NCBI RefSeq assembly: GCF_002079055.1
Contig: NC_047497.1
Span: 226,001-290,000 of the forward strand
Length of the DNA stretch: 64,000 nt
Reading direction: 5' to 3'
Source of the DNA: Saccharomyces paradoxus
Taxonomy: Eukaryota; Ascomycota; Saccharomycetes; Saccharomycetales; Saccharomycetaceae
This document shows positions 40,201-49,039 of this stretch, one piece after another. The translations under genes and the position numbers were made by a program. Position 1 is the stretch's first letter, and the number at the start of each line of letters is the position of its first letter. Under the pieces are notes generated by a model. It made no database searches. It saw only the letters and a list, made by a program, of their open reading frames with translations, and had not been told where the DNA came from.

Positions 40201-41782
40201 AAATCTTAGCCAAATACTCGCTGATGATGGTGATGATAGGCATCTAAGTGTACCGCATAATCAATCTAGAAGTGTAGCCATGTCACACCCTTTGCGAAAA
40301 CAATCTGCAAAAATATCTTTAACCCCACGGTCTAATTTGAACGCTAATTTATCCGTTAAACGTAACCAGGGCTCACCTGGCTCCTATTTGAGCAATGATC
40401 TGGATGGAATCTCGGATATGACGTTTGCGATGGAGATACCAACAAACACTTTTACTGCTCAGGCAATTCAACTAATGAACAATGACATGGGCAATAATAA
40501 GCCTAGCGCATCACCCAAAGTTTCTTCTTTTTCAAAGGGCAAAGGAATCAAACAGGCAGACTACGTTACGAAGGAAAAAGGCGTGGATAATAGCGAAACT
40601 AATCATATTCCAGATTATACTGTACCAAACACATATGATGAAAAAGCCATTAACATTTTTGAAGATGCGCCCTCCGATGAGGGGTCATTAAACACATCTT
40701 CGGAGAGCGATTCACAAGCAAGCGTGCATAGAAAAGCAGTGTCCATTGATACTTTGGCGACTACAAATGTTCTTACTCCTGCAACAAATGTTAGAGTAAG
40801 TCTTTATTGGAATAATAATAATTCCGGTATTCCCAGAGAAACTACTGAAGAAATACTTTCGAAACTCAGATTGTCACCAGAAAAACCTCCAAATCCATAT
40901 GTGCAAAAGAGGTTTTCTTCCGCACGTGGTAGTCGTGATAGCAATGCACTAGGTATTTCCCAAAGTTTGCAGTCAATGTTCAAAGATTTGGAGGAAGATC
41001 AAGATGAACATACTTCCCAAGCTGATATGCTTGAATCAAGCATGATCTATCCAAATCGAAGACAATCTGAGGAAAGCGCTAATCCAAAACAAAGAGTGAC
41101 AATGCTTTTTGATGAAGAGGAAGAAGAATCTAAAAAAGTAGGAGGGGGAAAAAGAAAAGAAGAGCAAACAAGGTTGGGTAGTAGTATAGCCGAGGAGCCT
41201 TCCCAACTTGTGTTACCGGTGGTTCAAAAAAAGGATAATGCAGATATTACAGAAAATATCAATCTTAAAGTACCAAAAGCCTTGTCGCAGATTAAAGCCA
41301 CGAAGGATATCGCTATGAAATCAGGCCCACCCGCGCATACAAAAACCCCGGTAAATACTGTGAAAAGTGCAAAAAAATTTGAAGTTGAAGAAGCGCCTGC
41401 CAATGATAAAAAGAATTGGTTTGTTAAACTATTCCAAAATTTTTCTTCTCATAATAATGCTACTAAAGCATCTAAGAATCATGTAACGAATATATCATTC
41501 GATGACGCGCATATGCTAACATTAAATGAATTCAACAAGAATAGCATTGACTATCAATTAAAGAACCTGGATCATAAGTTTGGGAGGAAGGTGGTGGAAT
41601 ACGATTGCAAATTTGTAAAAGGTAACTTCAAATTCAAAATTAAGATTAGCAGCTCACCTAATGCGTCGACGGTAATCACTGTGAAAAAAAGAAGCAAACA
41701 CTCAAACCCTACTTCCAGCAAAGCCTTTGAAAAGTTTAATAATGATGTAGAGAGAGTAATTCTTAATGCCGGACGTTCATAA
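37211..41782 (+). CDS. HSL1: HSL1, Nim1-family kinase of the morphogenesis checkpoint
   Basis: 1523 residues from ATG 37211 (MTGHVSK); the frame extends four codons only through a TTG. The kinase domain spans about 80-370: LGKGSSGRV glycine loop, AAIKIV lysine, HRDLKPEN with catalytic Asp239, DFG, and APE replaced by SPE, as in AMPK relatives. An insert of ~45 residues sits after the VAIK lysine. The disordered middle contains a KEN box at 774-776 and a destruction box RAALSDITN from Arg827, the APC/C degrons known for Hsl1. A basic C-terminal KA1-type lipid/septin-binding domain lies at ~1400-1523. It recruits Hsl7 and Swe1 to the bud neck so that Swe1 is destroyed and mitosis can start. Confidence 0.97.
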   Translation: MTGHVSKSSQVPKGRPSSLAKKAAKRAMAKVNSNPKRASAHLERVVQSVNDATKRLSQPESTVSVATKSSKRKSRDTVGPWKLGKTLGKGSSGRVRLAKNMETGQLAAIKIVPKRKALVHCSNNGTVPNSYSSSMVTSNVSSPSIASREHSNRSQTNPYGIEREIVIMKLISHTNVMALFEVWENKSELYLVLEYVDGGELFDYLVSKGKLPEREAIHYFKQIVEGVSYCHSFNICHRDLKPENLLLDKKNRRIKIADFGMAALELPNKLLKTSCGSPHYASPEIVMGRPYHGGPSDVWSCGIVLFALLTGHLPFNDDNIKKLLLKVQSGKYQMPSNLSPEARDLISKILVIDPKKRITTQEILKHPLIKKYDDLPVNKMLRKMRKDNMARGKSNSDLHLLNNVSPSVVTLHSKSEIDESILRSLQILWHGVSRELITAKLLQKPMSEEKLFYSLLLQYKQRHSISLSSLSENKKSVKESIINEPKTEYTSEISNIINVRSDNDVKTLHSPEIHSGRASELSRNNTITSINPKVNAPVLTQKSQFSINTLSQPRNNKPEAESVTLPPAIPIFNASSSRVFRNSYSSISSRSKRSLRLSNSRLSLSASTSRETVHNNEMPPPQLPKSPSRYSLSGKAIHVSPSNKSIHKSLSRMNIAPTATVRRTLQNSASKRSLYSLQSISKRSLNLNDLLVFDDPLPSKIPGSENLDKSEPHSLESDSDFEILCDQILFGNALDKILEEEEDNERDSDTPRQRRNDIKTATDTVTISGSSMDKENEGPEYPTKTEKKSFNMSYKPSEEMSGISSFSIFQEENTLTSSYLEEQKPKRAALSDITNSFNKTNKQFFKNQGMRMEKKIHKEQPLKKNDRSPPLRPAQPQELRVHSLPNDQGKASLSLDPRRNVSQPVNSKVESLLQGLKLKKESPSHWTHERGSLFMSGDAEDEKPVKTSDDSIESSYGHFTTVATSSRDPSVLAESSTIQKPLLSLPSSFLNTSMTFKNLSQILADDGDDRHLSVPHNQSRSVAMSHPLRKQSAKISLTPRSNLNANLSVKRNQGSPGSYLSNDLDGISDMTFAMEIPTNTFTAQAIQLMNNDMGNNKPSASPKVSSFSKGKGIKQADYVTKEKGVDNSETNHIPDYTVPNTYDEKAINIFEDAPSDEGSLNTSSESDSQASVHRKAVSIDTLATTNVLTPATNVRVSLYWNNNNSGIPRETTEEILSKLRLSPEKPPNPYVQKRFSSARGSRDSNALGISQSLQSMFKDLEEDQDEHTSQADMLESSMIYPNRRQSEESANPKQRVTMLFDEEEEESKKVGGGKRKEEQTRLGSSIAEEPSQLVLPVVQKKDNADITENINLKVPKALSQIKATKDIAMKSGPPAHTKTPVNTVKSAKKFEVEEAPANDKKNWFVKLFQNFSSHNNATKASKNHVTNISFDDAHMLTLNEFNKNSIDYQLKNLDHKFGRKVVEYDCKFVKGNFKFKIKISSSPNASTVITVKKRSKHSNPTSSKAFEKFNNDVERVILNAGRS

Positions 41783-41993
41783 ATTCTATATAGATGTTAG
41801 ATAATTATACAACAATAATTTGAGAAATTTATTGTACCAGAACTGAATGGGCGGGCGTGAAAAAGCTAAAAGAACATTAATACAAATGAAGAGATATGAA
41901 GAAAAAGAAAGAGGTTTTTACAAACATTGTCCTAGATTGGAAGATAAATACAACCCTGAATGGGTAAAGAGAGTAGTTGTTTCTTTTTGAAGC

Positions 41994-43772
41994 TCAAGAA
42001 GATTCGTCATCCAAGGGATCTTCCTCAGAAAGCTCTTCTTCAGAAAGCTCTTCCTCAGAACTGTCATTGAAATCTTCCTCTTGCACGAACTCTTCATCGT
42101 CATTAAAATTTTCGGTTACATCATCAACAAGCAAGGCGTACTTGTCAGCGTCATCATAGTATTCTGATAGGATAAAAGTCGAATAAGTTATAGAGTCCTC
42201 CTTGTTTTCTATGGCTTTTTTTAAACTTTTATCCACCTCAATCGTATCATATTGAAAGTTCCAGAATTGCTTGAAATCTTTATTCCAGCAGGCCACTAAA
42301 GTAGTACTAATCAATAAGGAAGGAACGATGTACAATAAAGCCGGTTGAGCAGTATTGAAGATGGATGAGGAGACCATCGCAGATATTAAAGAAACAATGT
42401 AACTAACCATAGCAGTGATGAAGTATTTGCCAACGTATGACCAGTTCAAAAAGTGAAATTCAGTGTCATCGTGATCAAGGTGCCATTTCCAAATGTCATA
42501 CTTGTAGCACATGGCAATGAACATACCAGGCAAGGCAATATCACCCAGACCAAGGATCGAAAAGTTGAAATTGTTTTGAGCGGTGTTAAACTTTACTGGT
42601 AAGCTAAGTTTCACGGGGATATGAAGGTTAGTGGCTACCGTAACCATTACATCGGTACCAAAAACAAAGTAGATGTCGTAAAAAAACAAAGCAATTAGAA
42701 TTAGGGCCCCTGATTTCAAATTTTTCAATTTTAGTTGAGCGATTGACCAAATAGCCATATTCATACTGACTGCATCAGATATTAACCAATCATTAGGCGA
42801 TAAATAGAAATAAGCGGTAGAAATGACGGAGAGAACAAACGAAACAATTAATACGTTATTCAAATACATGTTACTAATCTGCCTCTTCGATTTGATATCC
42901 TTGGGTTCAAGTAGCTCTCTTCTATAAAAGTGTTTCATCCAGTGATCTTTTTCAATCTCATCTAATGTCTTCTTGTGGACGACTGAGTTGGTTAACACAT
43001 CTTCGTAATTCAAATTGGTAACAAACCCACCTATTTTATTCAAGTCTTCGTTATCATCAGCTATTGTCACACGGTACCTTGGCAAAACAACCAAGGGATT
43101 CCATGAAGCAAAATGGGATAGGTTTCTGAAGAGTGAGTTAAGAAAGTATGAGTAGACAAATGTGGCAGCAGGTATATTTAACAGTGTTATATTAAAATTT
43201 AAAATCTTTGCCACATATTTTAGCCAGTTTAGATGTAGTTTCTTGATCACAAAATAAAGAGCCAGTAGAGTACAACCGCTAGTTAAGGGTAGTATAATTG
43301 CATGTTTTTCATCCATCATATCAAAAAACCTCTTGCTTTTCTTCTTTTTCTTCTTCTCTTCGTCATCCTCGCTATAAATAACATGGCAATCGTGATCCAC
43401 ATCAAAATCTGTTGGATCAAACAATGGGTGTTCCCTAGTAGGAGGTAGAGCTGTAAATGGAATAGAAGAAATAGACGTAAATGACCCAATAGCGACCAAA
43501 GCACTTGCAATGAGAACTAAAGTAGCATAATTGAATACTAAAGAATGGCTTTCAACCAAGTGTATAATCTTGTGAGCAACACGATATGATATCTTATCAA
43601 AGGTAGTAGCTAAGTTGTCATTGTGGTTTTCCACTATAGCATTAATTTGTTCAAAAACTTGTTCCAATTCCTTGTTTGACGCACCCTGGCTGGCGCTTGA
43701 TGAATTGGCCCCAAAGGCACGAGAAGACCAATCTGAAACATGGTCAATAAATGAATTCAAGTACTTGCTCAT
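41994..43772 (-). CDS. YPF1: YPF1, signal peptide peptidase-family intramembrane protease
   Basis: 592 residues (about 587 in S. cerevisiae), multi-pass. GxGD-family aspartyl motifs are intact: YD at 365-366 (Asp366), GLGD at 408-411 (Asp411) and PALLY at 477-481. Hydrophobic spans occur at ~79-100, ~158-178, ~192-213, ~304-324, ~337-375 and beyond 400. An ER-lumen/cytosol loop with poly-Lys (~140-148) and an acidic C-terminal tail of short Ser-Glu repeats are low-complexity. It is an ER membrane protease that cleaves type II membrane segments and has been linked to ER-associated degradation. The longer length here probably comes from the acidic repeats. Confidence 0.96.
   Translation of the reverse strand: MSKYLNSFIDHVSDWSSRAFGANSSSASQGASNKELEQVFEQINAIVENHNDNLATTFDKISYRVAHKIIHLVESHSLVFNYATLVLIASALVAIGSFTSISSIPFTALPPTREHPLFDPTDFDVDHDCHVIYSEDDEEKKKKKKSKRFFDMMDEKHAIILPLTSGCTLLALYFVIKKLHLNWLKYVAKILNFNITLLNIPAATFVYSYFLNSLFRNLSHFASWNPLVVLPRYRVTIADDNEDLNKIGGFVTNLNYEDVLTNSVVHKKTLDEIEKDHWMKHFYRRELLEPKDIKSKRQISNMYLNNVLIVSFVLSVISTAYFYLSPNDWLISDAVSMNMAIWSIAQLKLKNLKSGALILIALFFYDIYFVFGTDVMVTVATNLHIPVKLSLPVKFNTAQNNFNFSILGLGDIALPGMFIAMCYKYDIWKWHLDHDDTEFHFLNWSYVGKYFITAMVSYIVSLISAMVSSSIFNTAQPALLYIVPSLLISTTLVACWNKDFKQFWNFQYDTIEVDKSLKKAIENKEDSITYSTFILSEYYDDADKYALLVDDVTENFNDDEEFVQEEDFNDSSEEELSEEELSEEDPLDDESS
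42022..42060. repeat. 15-bp tandem repeat in the YPF1 tail
   Basis: Units TCCTCAGAAAGCTCT and TCTTCAGAAAGCTCT start at 42022 and 42037, with a partial third from 42052. On the minus strand they encode a repeated SEEEL-type acidic motif. Confidence 0.85.
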
Positions 43773-44027
43773 TGTGTATTAGTTTGTTCTCCATTATTGG
43801 TCTACAGTATTGCTGAAAAAGGGAGCTCTTGATAAACCTTGTCTTAAATACTCCCATTCGGGGAGGGGTTCTTTATTTTTCCGGCGTCTCAAAATCCTTT
43901 TCTTTTTCATGGCGCAAAAAGCTCTAAAGAAAAGTGAATACTATATAAACATAAGACTATAAAACATGATAAAGAAGGATTATGGGACGTTTGTCTATTT
44001 TATTTATATTATATAGATGATACAACT

Positions 44028-44780
44028 TTAACGTTTCCGTTGCTTCTTCCATTTAAACGAAGTATTTCCTGAGGGATCTACGATTTTTTTCTTGGAACCT
44101 TTTTTCAACAGTTCTCTTTGAGCATCCATTCTCTGTTGGACCTGTTTCAATTGAGTTTCCCTCTGTAAATGCTGCTTGACTTGCTTGAACTTTTTTAATT
44201 TCTTCTTGTCTAATGATTCCTTGGGCATTATCGATGAAGCGTTCTTATTGTTTAAAATTTCTTGGGTTAATTGGTCCTTAGTTAGTCTATTTTCAGACCT
44301 ATTCACCATTTCAGAGGTGGTATTGAAAAACTTTTCCGGGGCGAAGTCCTCCATCTTCTCTCGAGAGTCGACAAATATTGTATGATTCCCACTGCTTTTG
44401 AACATTAACTGTTTCGATCCTTTCTCCAGTTTTTTCAACTCTATTTGCCTCAACGTCCTCACATAATTACTATCTTGCGTTTTGAGTAATTTGACTTGAT
44501 CCATGGAAAGAGACTCATCTTCTTCGTTACCGTGACGTGAGCTGATGAGCAGCCCTTTAGTATCTGTTTTCCTTGAATGCATAGCATGGTAGTATTCATC
44601 TGGGTTTCTCTCTTTTGCTTTTTCTCTGAGAACCTTCAAAGTGGACTGTTTCCTGTGGAAATCTTGAGCACGTTTCACATAATCCTTGTGCTTCTCTAAA
44701 AACCCATATCTGGTACGGCTAGTTAGTTGAGAGCGCTCTCTATGCTGCTTTTTCTGGACATCATGCACAAGTTTAGCCAT
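44028..44780 (-). CDS. UTP11: UTP11, SSU processome component
   Basis: 250 residues, same length as S. cerevisiae, from ATG 44780. It is highly charged and helical throughout, starting with the family signature VQKKQHRERSQ. A predicted coiled coil spans about 185-230, and the C-terminus is basic (KKGSKKKIVDPSG, then FKWKKQRKR). Utp11 belongs to the U3 small-subunit processome and helps 18S rRNA maturation in the nucleolus. Its promoter holds a PAC box and an RRPE, the standard ribosome-biogenesis pair. Confidence 0.97.
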   Translation of the reverse strand: MAKLVHDVQKKQHRERSQLTSRTRYGFLEKHKDYVKRAQDFHRKQSTLKVLREKAKERNPDEYYHAMHSRKTDTKGLLISSRHGNEEDESLSMDQVKLLKTQDSNYVRTLRQIELKKLEKGSKQLMFKSSGNHTIFVDSREKMEDFAPEKFFNTTSEMVNRSENRLTKDQLTQEILNNKNASSIMPKESLDKKKLKKFKQVKQHLQRETQLKQVQQRMDAQRELLKKGSKKKIVDPSGNTSFKWKKQRKR

Positions 44781-44903
44781 ATTTCTAGTTTGCCTTTTGG
44801 ATGTTACGAACTATAAAGAACGCACTTGTATTATTCGACGATATGCAACTTACTCCTATTGTAATTGCTTAGCACTGTGTTTTCTTTACTCTTTTTTTTG
44901 TTT

Positions 44904-44913
44904 GCGATGAGCT
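44904..44913 (+). promoter_or_regulatory. PAC box, UTP11 promoter
   Basis: GCGATGAGCT matches the PAC consensus GCGATGAGMT exactly; it is the target of Pbf1/Pbf2 (Tod6/Dot6) in ribosome-biogenesis genes. Confidence 0.75.
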
Positions 44914-44929
44914 CATTTACCTATAAAAA

Positions 44930-44938
44930 AAAAATTTC
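44930..44938 (+). promoter_or_regulatory. RRPE-like element, UTP11 promoter
   Basis: AAAAATTTC at the end of an A-run, 17 bp from the PAC box. It fits the RRPE core (AAAAATTTT-like) recognised by Stb3. Confidence 0.6.
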
Positions 44939-45083
44939 ATTCTTACGTACATAATGACAAACCTTTGAGCCTAGAAGACTTGGTAATGTATTACCTTACA
45001 ACAACAACGATTATGTCCATCGTGTAGCAACAACTGCGAGATCGAAGTTGCAGCATTATTAGTTGGATGCGGCAAAATTAGGA

Positions 45084-46157
45084 ATGGGCGATCATAATCT
45101 GCCGGATTTCCAGACATGTTTAAAGTTCTCTGTTACTGCTAAAAAGAGCTTTTTATGCATGTACAGAGATGGCGTACCAAAGGAAAAGTTAGCTTCTTCT
45201 ATGCCAAGTTCTTGCAATATACAACTGAAAAGGGCAATTAATGACGCTTATCCGGATGGGGGAATAAAGGTCACGGTCATGAGCTCAACTACTGTAAGCA
45301 TAGACTCATTGGCAACTACGCATGTTCAGGATTTTGAAATTGTTATCATTCCAGACATAAATTCGCTTTCGCAGCCAGACCAAGCGAAATTAGTAAAAAT
45401 TATGAGAGATTCCAAAATGACAAGCGAGAAGGCACAGCCAAGACGTATCTTTATAGGAGTTGTTCATTGGAATAACCCTGTGCCGCCTTCAAGTGCCGCC
45501 AATGACGAGGATGACGCAAGCAAAGCAGCTCCAAAAACACGCATCTTTCTGCCCACATCTCTACATATAGGTGCCTGGCTCAAACACAAATTCTGGTTTG
45601 CATGTGCACCGCCATATTTAGATTTTGAAAGTTCGACTGAGTCCAGCATTCACACAAGGGCCGACAGTGGCGCTGGGATAGCGAGGGAGGAGGAGCAAGA
45701 GCCTGAGGGCAAGAAGTCGGTCATATTGAATGAAGAGGCAAATCTGAACGATATATTCGTCGGGTCCACTGTAAAACGGTATATTCTGGATATTATGGTG
45801 CATTTACGAACACATAGGTTGACGTATAACGCCAAAGCCGGTGGAGTATACACAAATTCATTAGACGACGTAGTATTATTGTCTAGATTAATTGGCTTAC
45901 ATAGCGGCAAGATGTTTGTGTCACCTTCACATGTCAAAGAAGCGTCCAAGTGGTACTTCCCCATGCACTTAGAATTGGTGCAGCGCTCCTCCATGGATAG
46001 TTCGTTATTGTATGGTAGTGATCCCAGCTTAGTAGACGAAATGCTAGAGAAACTTGCGAAGATTAAATACGAGGAGGTTAACGAGTTCGAAAATCCACTT
46101 TTTTTAGAATCTCTCGTAGTGAAAAACGTATTGAGTAAAGTCGTGCCGCCTGTGTAA
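45084..46157 (+). CDS. MTC2: MTC2, protein of unknown function (telomere-capping genetics)
   Basis: 357 residues from ATG 45084 (MGDHNL), the known length; the frame runs seven codons further upstream through a TTG. I see no catalytic motif, signal peptide or membrane segment. Family members have no settled biochemical role; the name comes from a synthetic defect with telomere-capping mutants. The best-conserved part is the C-terminal half (RRYILDIMVHLRTHRLTY, then SHVKEASKWYFP), which matches S. cerevisiae almost exactly, while residues ~140-220 are more divergent and acidic. Confidence 0.93.
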   Translation: MGDHNLPDFQTCLKFSVTAKKSFLCMYRDGVPKEKLASSMPSSCNIQLKRAINDAYPDGGIKVTVMSSTTVSIDSLATTHVQDFEIVIIPDINSLSQPDQAKLVKIMRDSKMTSEKAQPRRIFIGVVHWNNPVPPSSAANDEDDASKAAPKTRIFLPTSLHIGAWLKHKFWFACAPPYLDFESSTESSIHTRADSGAGIAREEEQEPEGKKSVILNEEANLNDIFVGSTVKRYILDIMVHLRTHRLTYNAKAGGVYTNSLDDVVLLSRLIGLHSGKMFVSPSHVKEASKWYFPMHLELVQRSSMDSSLLYGSDPSLVDEMLEKLAKIKYEEVNEFENPLFLESLVVKNVLSKVVPPV

Positions 46158-46787
46158 ATTCATCAACTATTCCATGCATGCAGCTGGAATCAATGGTTAC
46201 ATGTGTACATATAAGTATTTAGAAGTTTCTTTTCTTGGCGTTGATCATCTTTTATCGTTTTGTTAGCTGACGGTTGTTTTTATTCAAAGTCAGATGACCT
46301 CAAAAACTCTGAACAAACCTAGTAAAAGTGAATAGCTAAATTTTTGATCTAAAAAGCAAGAGGGAGAAACAGTGAGCCGTAGAGACTTTGCAATACAATT
46401 TATCGTTTCCTATTCTTAACGGTCAACCTACTATCAAGACGGCAGCATCAGAGATTCCGCTCGTGCTTGGTTTGCCACTTACTGACTATAACAGCAAGTA
46501 ACCTTGCGATTACAAAATACAGTAGACATGGAAGTAGAAAGACGAGTGATATGCATTTCATTCTATAGACAGGTTACTGTGAACTGAATTGCTACCTTCC
46601 CCTTTTTTTCTTGTTTTGTGCAGTCACCGCAAGAGGGCATACATTTTCTTTGAGTGTCGCTGGAGAAGGATAACGTATATCATCCCCTAGACTTTTCAAT
46701 AATGTTACAAGTACTATGCTGCTCATCCTTTCTTTGACGGCCCCTTTATGGCAATCTGCAGCTAATATCCCATGACTACGACATAGA

Positions 46788-47225
46788 CTACATTGCCTCT
46801 ACGGATGCAGATGAGGGACGCCAAGTATGTGATGAAGTATGTTCCTGCCATAATTCCGTATGCAAATACCGCGTTCTGAGCGCGACCGATATGCTACGCA
46901 GCGACGACCTATGCTGAGGACGGCTTTGTCCTACGCCTGTTTTACGTCTCCAGGACACTTGAAACAATGCAGCGATCGCCGCCACAACACGCCAAAGAGA
47001 AACGAAAATAGGTCTGACTGGCCTCAGTTTCGGCAGAGGTAAACAACACGAACTGAACTGCCTTAGCTCCGAAGGGCAACTCCACAGGCACTCCGCGGGG
47101 CCCGGCCAAGGTCCAAAAGGCGTGGAATATGCGCGTTTTGGGTCGGCAACACCCAGTACCACGGCCGGAACGGGCCATATAATGGATATTCCATTCTCAA
47201 GAATGGTAAACGTAAATAGGAACAT
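46788..47225 (-). other. Dubious ORF in the CWP2 promoter (145 codons)
   Basis: ATG at 47225, stop at 46788. The frame is Trp/Cys/Ser/Pro-rich with no recognisable domain, and it lies in a GC-rich promoter island. A dubious annotation (YKL097C) occupies the same region in S. cerevisiae by my memory. I see no evidence that it is translated. Confidence 0.25.
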
Positions 47226-47250
47226 CCCACTACGCTAAGTGTTGCGGAAA

Positions 47251-47257
47251 TTTCGCG
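47251..47257 (-). promoter_or_regulatory. SCB-like element, CWP2 promoter
   Basis: TTTCGCG, the reverse complement of CGCGAAA, 317 bp before the CWP2 ATG. Cell-wall genes are common SBF targets, but one motif alone is weak evidence. Confidence 0.4.
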
Positions 47258-47429
47258 CTTATCATTAGAGAATCTGGAACCGTCCTTTTTCCTCTTTCTT
47301 GCATTTCCCTTTCCGTATTATTGCCATTCCTTAACTGCATTTGGGGAACCGTAGACAAAGGCCAAACACAGAAATATGACTTTCTAAAAAAAAACAACGA
47401 AAAAGTTGGAAAATAAGAGATAATAATCA

Positions 47430-47437
47430 TATATAAA
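47430..47437 (+). promoter_or_regulatory. CWP2 TATA box
   Basis: TATATAAA 137 bp upstream of the CWP2 ATG, followed by a pyrimidine-rich stretch and an A-rich leader ending in AAAAAAAAAAATG, all typical of a very highly expressed yeast gene. Confidence 0.75.
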
Positions 47438-47573
47438 TCAGGCTTCTTGTGTCATTATTTTCAATTCTCTCTTTCTTGTCCTCCCCTTTTCTATTCTTAT
47501 TCTTTTCTTGTTAATAATAATCAAGAATAAATAACTTCATCACATTCGCTACATACCAACAAGAAAAAAAAAA

Positions 47574-47852
47574 ATGCAATTCTCTACTGTCGTTTCCGTT
47601 GCTTTCGTCGCTTTGGCCAACTTTGTTGCTGCTGAATCCGCTGCCGCCATTTCTCAAATCACTGACGGTCAAATTCAAGCTACCACCACTGCTACTACTG
47701 AAGCCACTACCACTGCCACCCCATCTTCCACCGTCGAAACCGTTTCTCCATCCAGTACCGAAACCATTTCTCAACAAACTGAAAACGGTGCTGCTAAGGC
47801 CGCTGTCGGTATGGGTGCCGGTGCTCTAGCTGCTGCTGCTATGTTGTTATAA
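47574..47852 (+). CDS. CWP2: CWP2, GPI-anchored cell wall mannoprotein
   Basis: 92 residues, same length as S. cerevisiae. Signal peptide 1-20 ends ANFVAA. Immediately after it is a PIR-type repeat SQITDGQIQ (27-35), whose Gln can be ester-linked to beta-1,3-glucan. A Thr/Ser-rich, O-mannosylated stem follows (38-68). The GPI signal has its likely omega site at Asn71 (TENGAAKAA) and a hydrophobic end (GAGALAAAAMLL). It is an abundant wall protein involved in wall stability and low-pH resistance. Codon use is strongly biased (GCT, ACT/ACC, TCC/TCT), as in very highly expressed genes. It is a tandem paralogue of CWP1. Confidence 0.98.
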   Translation: MQFSTVVSVAFVALANFVAAESAAAISQITDGQIQATTTATTEATTTATPSSTVETVSPSSTETISQQTENGAAKAAVGMGAGALAAAAMLL

Positions 47853-48797
47853 GAAATCTTCTGATTTTTTATAATATATATGGCTTTTTTTTTCTAATTA
47901 TTCACAATTTTCGGTTATACTAGGTAAGTGTTGATTCCTTTCTTTTCGTTAAAATATATTTTTTACACATAATTTAAATAATTGTTTTTGATATTTGAAT
48001 AGGTAGATACCTTAAAATAAAAAACACTTTCTACTTTAACAATGTTCCTGTGATTTCCCTTTAGACAGGTCGAATCTCTGTACTCAGAGTGAGCATGAAT
48101 GAAAAACCCAATTTTTCTTTCCTTCCAACTCACTTGAATCTTGGCCATGCACAATGTTTCCTGCGCCCCTAATGTAAAAAATTTTCAAATCAGCGTGCAT
48201 CAAGAATGCTACCCTTAGCTGCGAAAAAAGCCAAGACGTGAAGATAGAAAGGAAAACGCTGGGCGTTCTTCCCTTTGTAATCTTACCACATTCGTCATCT
48301 ATTACCTGTACAACGGAAAGCGGAAAAGATAATGTTGCGCTACGACGGGATATTTTTCCTTTACTACTTTCGTACACCTTGTCTCAAATTTATACAATAC
48401 TTCTTATATTCAGAGACATCAGACAAGAAACAATAATTTAGAGCCCTTTGACCAAAAGAGGCAAATTAATGACCTTTTGTCTTCACCACTACCCTTGAAT
48501 GCATTTCCACTTACAAGAAAAATCAAGTCGGCGCGCGCTAAAGTCACTTCCAATGCGCCATGAAATTTTCATAGCGTGACACATTTCCGCATAGTGCCAT
48601 CAGTGTCTTGTTTATAGGCGTTGTTGCGACTTCAAAAGCGCGCCTATCCTTTACGCATGTTCAATTTTTCTTGATAAGATTCATCTACACTCTTCTACAG
48701 TTAGCGTTATTTTCTTTCTAATACTTCACCAACAAGTAGCGAAGGATTCTATTAATCAAATAGGTACTTAGGGATGCAACAACCACATCTCATATTT

Positions 48798-48808
48798 CAC
48801 CCATACAT
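48798..48808 (+). promoter_or_regulatory. Candidate Rap1 site upstream of CWP1
   Basis: CACCCATACAT fits the Rap1 core (ACACCCRYACAYM minus the first base), about 670 bp before the CWP1 ATG. Motif match only. Confidence 0.45.
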
Positions 48809-49032
48809 GACCTTGGGACCCACAAGCATGCAACAATAAAGTGAACATGTTTCAAACTAAGAATGTATGTGTACCGAACCGTTACTCGAAGTAAAGACGA
48901 GAAGAAAGATCGGACATCTAGAAAGTAACGTATCAAAGACACGAAATAGAAACAGATACCCCTCTTGATGGCGAAAGAATCATGCGTTCAACTTTTCAAC
49001 GCATAAGGATTTTATGATAAACAAAGCTCTCC

Positions 49033-49039
49033 CGCGAAA
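49033..49039 (+). promoter_or_regulatory. SCB element (CGCGAAA), CWP1 promoter
   Basis: Consensus SBF box 441 bp upstream of the CWP1 ATG. Confidence 0.5.

Larger units (their letters stand above)
44781..45083. promoter_or_regulatory. Divergent UTP11/MTC2 promoter
   Basis: 303 bp. A full PAC box (GCGATGAGCT, 44904-44913) and an RRPE-like AAAAATTTC (44930-44938) are 17 bp apart. Both lie 120-160 bp upstream of UTP11. Confidence 0.75.
46158..47573. promoter_or_regulatory. MTC2/CWP2 intergenic region and CWP2 promoter
   Basis: 1416 bp. A GC-rich island at ~46790-47180 contains a minus-strand ORF of 145 codons, listed separately. An SCB-like TTTCGCG is at 47251-47257 and a TATA box TATATAAA at 47430-47437, about 140 bp before the CWP2 ATG. 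S. cerevisiae has an origin (ARS1109) near here by my memory, but I see no perfect ACS match. Confidence 0.5.

Noticed and set aside
43946-43956. 10-of-11 ACS match on the minus strand (TCTTATGTTTA)
   Set aside because: Same reason; it lies in the short YPF1 promoter and is not enough to call an origin.
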